From Microbacterium esteraromaticum (GTDB lineage Bacteria > Actinomycetota > Actinomycetes > Actinomycetales > Microbacteriaceae), in contig NZ_CP043732.1 of the NCBI RefSeq assembly GCF_014084045.1, positions 620,001 through 684,000 of the forward strand: a stretch of DNA of 64,000 nt. Direction: 5' to 3'. The position numbers and the translations under genes are program-made. This document shows, in pieces, positions 62,398 to 64,000 of the stretch. Under the pieces are notes generated by a model, which was not told the origin of the DNA, searched no databases, and was given only the letters and a program-made list of their open reading frames with translations. Numbering within the stretch: the first letter of the stretch is position 1; every line of letters starts with the position of its first letter.

Positions 62398-63834
62398 GTG
62401 GATCAGATCGCACAGACAGCGGAGGGGCCCGTCCGGGGCATCCCTCGACGGGACGGATCGCTGGCGTTCCTCGGCATCCCGTACGCCGCCGCGCCCACCG
62501 GCGGGCGGCGCTTCCTCCCACCGCAGCCGGTCACACCCTGGGCGGAGCCGCTCGACGCGACCGAGTACGGACCGACGCCGCAGCGCCGCGAGGAGCCGAA
62601 CGCGATCATCCCCGAGCCGAGCATCCCCGGCCGGGAGACGCTGAATCTCAACGTGTTCACACCGGCCCTCGACGGCAGCCGCCCGGTGCTCGTCTGGATC
62701 CACGGCGGAGGGTACTCATCCGGGTCTCCGGCCAGCCCGTGGTACGACGGGCGCGCCTTCGTGCGCGACGGGATCGTCGTCGTGGCGATCTCGTACCGTC
62801 TGGGCTTCGACGGGTTCGGCGTGATCGACGGCGCCCCCGACAACCGCGGCGTGCGCGACTGGATCGCCGCGCTCGAGTGGGTCCAGCGCAGCATCGCCGG
62901 CTTCGGCGGCGACCCGTCCCGCGTCACGATCGCCGGGCAGTCGGCCGGCGGCGGCGCGGTGCTCACCCTGCTCGGGATGCCCGAGGCGCAGCATCTGTTC
63001 CGTGCCTGCATCTCTCTCAGCGGCGCGCTCGGCGACCTCCCGCGCGATCGGGCCCGTCGGCGCAGCGAGCGCCTGGCGGAGATGGTCGGCTGCGAGCCGA
63101 CCCTCGACGGCTTCCGCGGCGTGAAGGAGCGCGAGCTCACGCGGCGCCAGCACGAGGCATCCCTGCTCGGCAGGACGGGCCTCGCCGCGACCACGGCGAC
63201 CCTCACCGACGGCCTGCCGTGGGGCCCCGTGGTCGACGGTGAGCTGATCATGCGCCCGACGGTGGACTCGTTCGCCGCGGGCGTCGGCGCCGACAAGCCG
63301 CTGCTGCTTGGCGCCACCGACGACGAGTTCACGATGGTGTTCGACGGGGCACCGCGCATCCTGCGCTGGGTGCCCGTGCCGCTCGCCCTGCGGGTCGTGG
63401 AGAAGACTCGCGCGCTGCGCCGCGGCTGGCGCCGGGCGAACCGGGCCCGCCGTGGGTCGGGCGCGGCACTCGGCCGCTTCGTGACCGATCGCGTGTTCCG
63501 CTCGCTGGTCGTACGGGTCGCCGAGACCCGGCGCGATGCCCGCACCTGGGCGTACCGCTTCGCGTGGACGTCGCCGACGAACGGCTGGTCCTACCACTGC
63601 CTCGACGTGCCGTTCTGGTTCGACTGCCTCGACGATCCGCATGTGGCCCGCATCGCGGGCGAGAACCCTCCCCAGCGCCTGGCCGACGAGATGCACGCTG
63701 CGGCGGTCGCATTCGTCCGAGACGGCGACCCCGGCTGGCCGGCTTGGCGCACAGAGCCGGGCACGACGCGGGTGTTCGGCGATCAGCCCGCGCTGTCGCG
63801 CTCGGCCTACGACGACGCCCTTCCGCTGGTGTGA
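62398..63834 (+). CDS. type-B carboxylesterase/lipase family protein
   Basis: A 478-residue alpha/beta hydrolase. The oxyanion hole is WIHGGGY (about residues 100-106), the nucleophile elbow GQSAGGGAV (Ser about 182), the acid is probably in LLLGATDDEF and the His in YHCLDVPFWF. No signal peptide is seen, so it is probably cytoplasmic. The GTG at 62398 follows TACGCT. The substrate is unknown; actinobacterial members often hydrolyse p-nitrobenzyl or amino-acid esters and phenylcarbamates. Confidence 0.88.
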   Translation: MDQIAQTAEGPVRGIPRRDGSLAFLGIPYAAAPTGGRRFLPPQPVTPWAEPLDATEYGPTPQRREEPNAIIPEPSIPGRETLNLNVFTPALDGSRPVLVWIHGGGYSSGSPASPWYDGRAFVRDGIVVVAISYRLGFDGFGVIDGAPDNRGVRDWIAALEWVQRSIAGFGGDPSRVTIAGQSAGGGAVLTLLGMPEAQHLFRACISLSGALGDLPRDRARRRSERLAEMVGCEPTLDGFRGVKERELTRRQHEASLLGRTGLAATTATLTDGLPWGPVVDGELIMRPTVDSFAAGVGADKPLLLGATDDEFTMVFDGAPRILRWVPVPLALRVVEKTRALRRGWRRANRARRGSGAALGRFVTDRVFRSLVVRVAETRRDARTWAYRFAWTSPTNGWSYHCLDVPFWFDCLDDPHVARIAGENPPQRLADEMHAAAVAFVRDGDPGWPAWRTEPGTTRVFGDQPALSRSAYDDALPLV

Positions 63835-63843
63835 GCCCGCCGC

Positions 63844-64000
63844 CTACTTGCCCATGCCGAGGGTCAGGCCCTCGGTGAGGCGCCTGCCGACCCAGAGGTA
63901 GATCGCGAGCATCGGGAGCACGACGATGCACAGGCCCGCGAACAGACCGCCCCAGTCCGCCCCTGAGTACGTCTGCTGCTGGATGAAGGAGATCAGGGCG
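63844..64000 (-). CDS. carbohydrate ABC transporter permease (MalG-like), C-terminal fragment
   Basis: Only the last 51 codons are in the window, running off its right edge. The visible chain reads ALISFIQQQTYSGADWGG, then a transmembrane helix (about 24 residues with Cys-Ile-Val-Val-Leu-Pro) and ends LTEGLTLGMGK. This terminal pattern (a GADWG loop, the last helix and RRLTEGLTxGxxK) is typical of MalG-type inner-membrane permeases for sugars. The partner genes lie beyond position 64000. Confidence 0.8.
   Translation of the reverse strand, partial: ALISFIQQQTYSGADWGGLFAGLCIVVLPMLAIYLWVGRRLTEGLTLGMGK

Overview
The window is high-GC chromosomal DNA from an actinobacterium. Gene content and style point to the Microbacteriaceae, most likely Microbacterium. 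The evidence is: strong G/C bias at third codon positions, frequent GTG starts, a ClpC/RadA/ArgA/prephenate dehydratase core, actinobacterial pairs such as HspR-like MerR with Hsp20, and many genes with a TAnnnT box only 6-7 bases before the start codon (leaderless transcription). The genus is an inference.

Layout. 1-5545: an accessory segment holding a type III restriction-modification pair (mod intact, res frameshifted) and an unidentified partial gene; it abuts the 3' end of tRNA-Ser(CGA), a classic island junction. 5815-8423: a MetE/UROD-like enzyme, a possible Fe/2-oxoglutarate-type enzyme and a COG2345 regulator. 8504-15560: a molybdenum block, with moaB-moaE, moaD-moaC-moeA-moeZ on the other strand, and a HTH/Mop regulator with modABC in an overlapping operon. 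15798-21863: housekeeping genes (radA, SseB-like, argA, clpC) plus a small gene broken by a mini-repeat. 22061-24026: a DUF2975-like membrane pair with an XRE regulator behind a promoter with an operator. 24153-31589: DctA-like symporter, HspR/Hsp20, Na+/H+ antiporter, phosphoribosyltransferase, LLM oxidoreductase and a DUF559 protein. 31766-34588: pheA and pgm.

34613-39740 is a five-gene catabolic operon (Gfo/Idh oxidoreductase, DUF993 protein, two TIM-barrel isomerases, LacI regulator) behind a LacI-type operator. 40073-43419 holds two MarR regulators flanking a complex repeat array; the second is cotranscribed with a DHA2 drug exporter whose promoter carries two operator sites. 43533-48554: hydroxyacid dehydrogenase, DUF2264 protein, zinc alcohol dehydrogenase and a formylglycine-generating enzyme. 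48588-52777: DUF202 pair, LacI regulator and galT-galK. 53502-57285: putrescine/GABA genes (ALDH, Lrp, PuuB-like, cupin). 57616-62159: PucR with a CoA-acylating semialdehyde dehydrogenase and an omega-aminotransferase, probably for beta-alanine or a related amino acid. The window ends with a type-B carboxylesterase and the C-terminus of a sugar ABC permease.

The most unusual content is repetitive. Four intergenic sites hold arrays of about 50-bp palindromes (arm CGGATGGGAAACGCCGG) repeating every 62-64 bp. An irregular satellite lies between the MarR genes. There are 15-bp in-frame tandem repeats at the starts of modA and modC and another 15-bp array beside one palindrome pair. Small REP-like sequences have entered two coding regions, breaking one and adding residues to the other.
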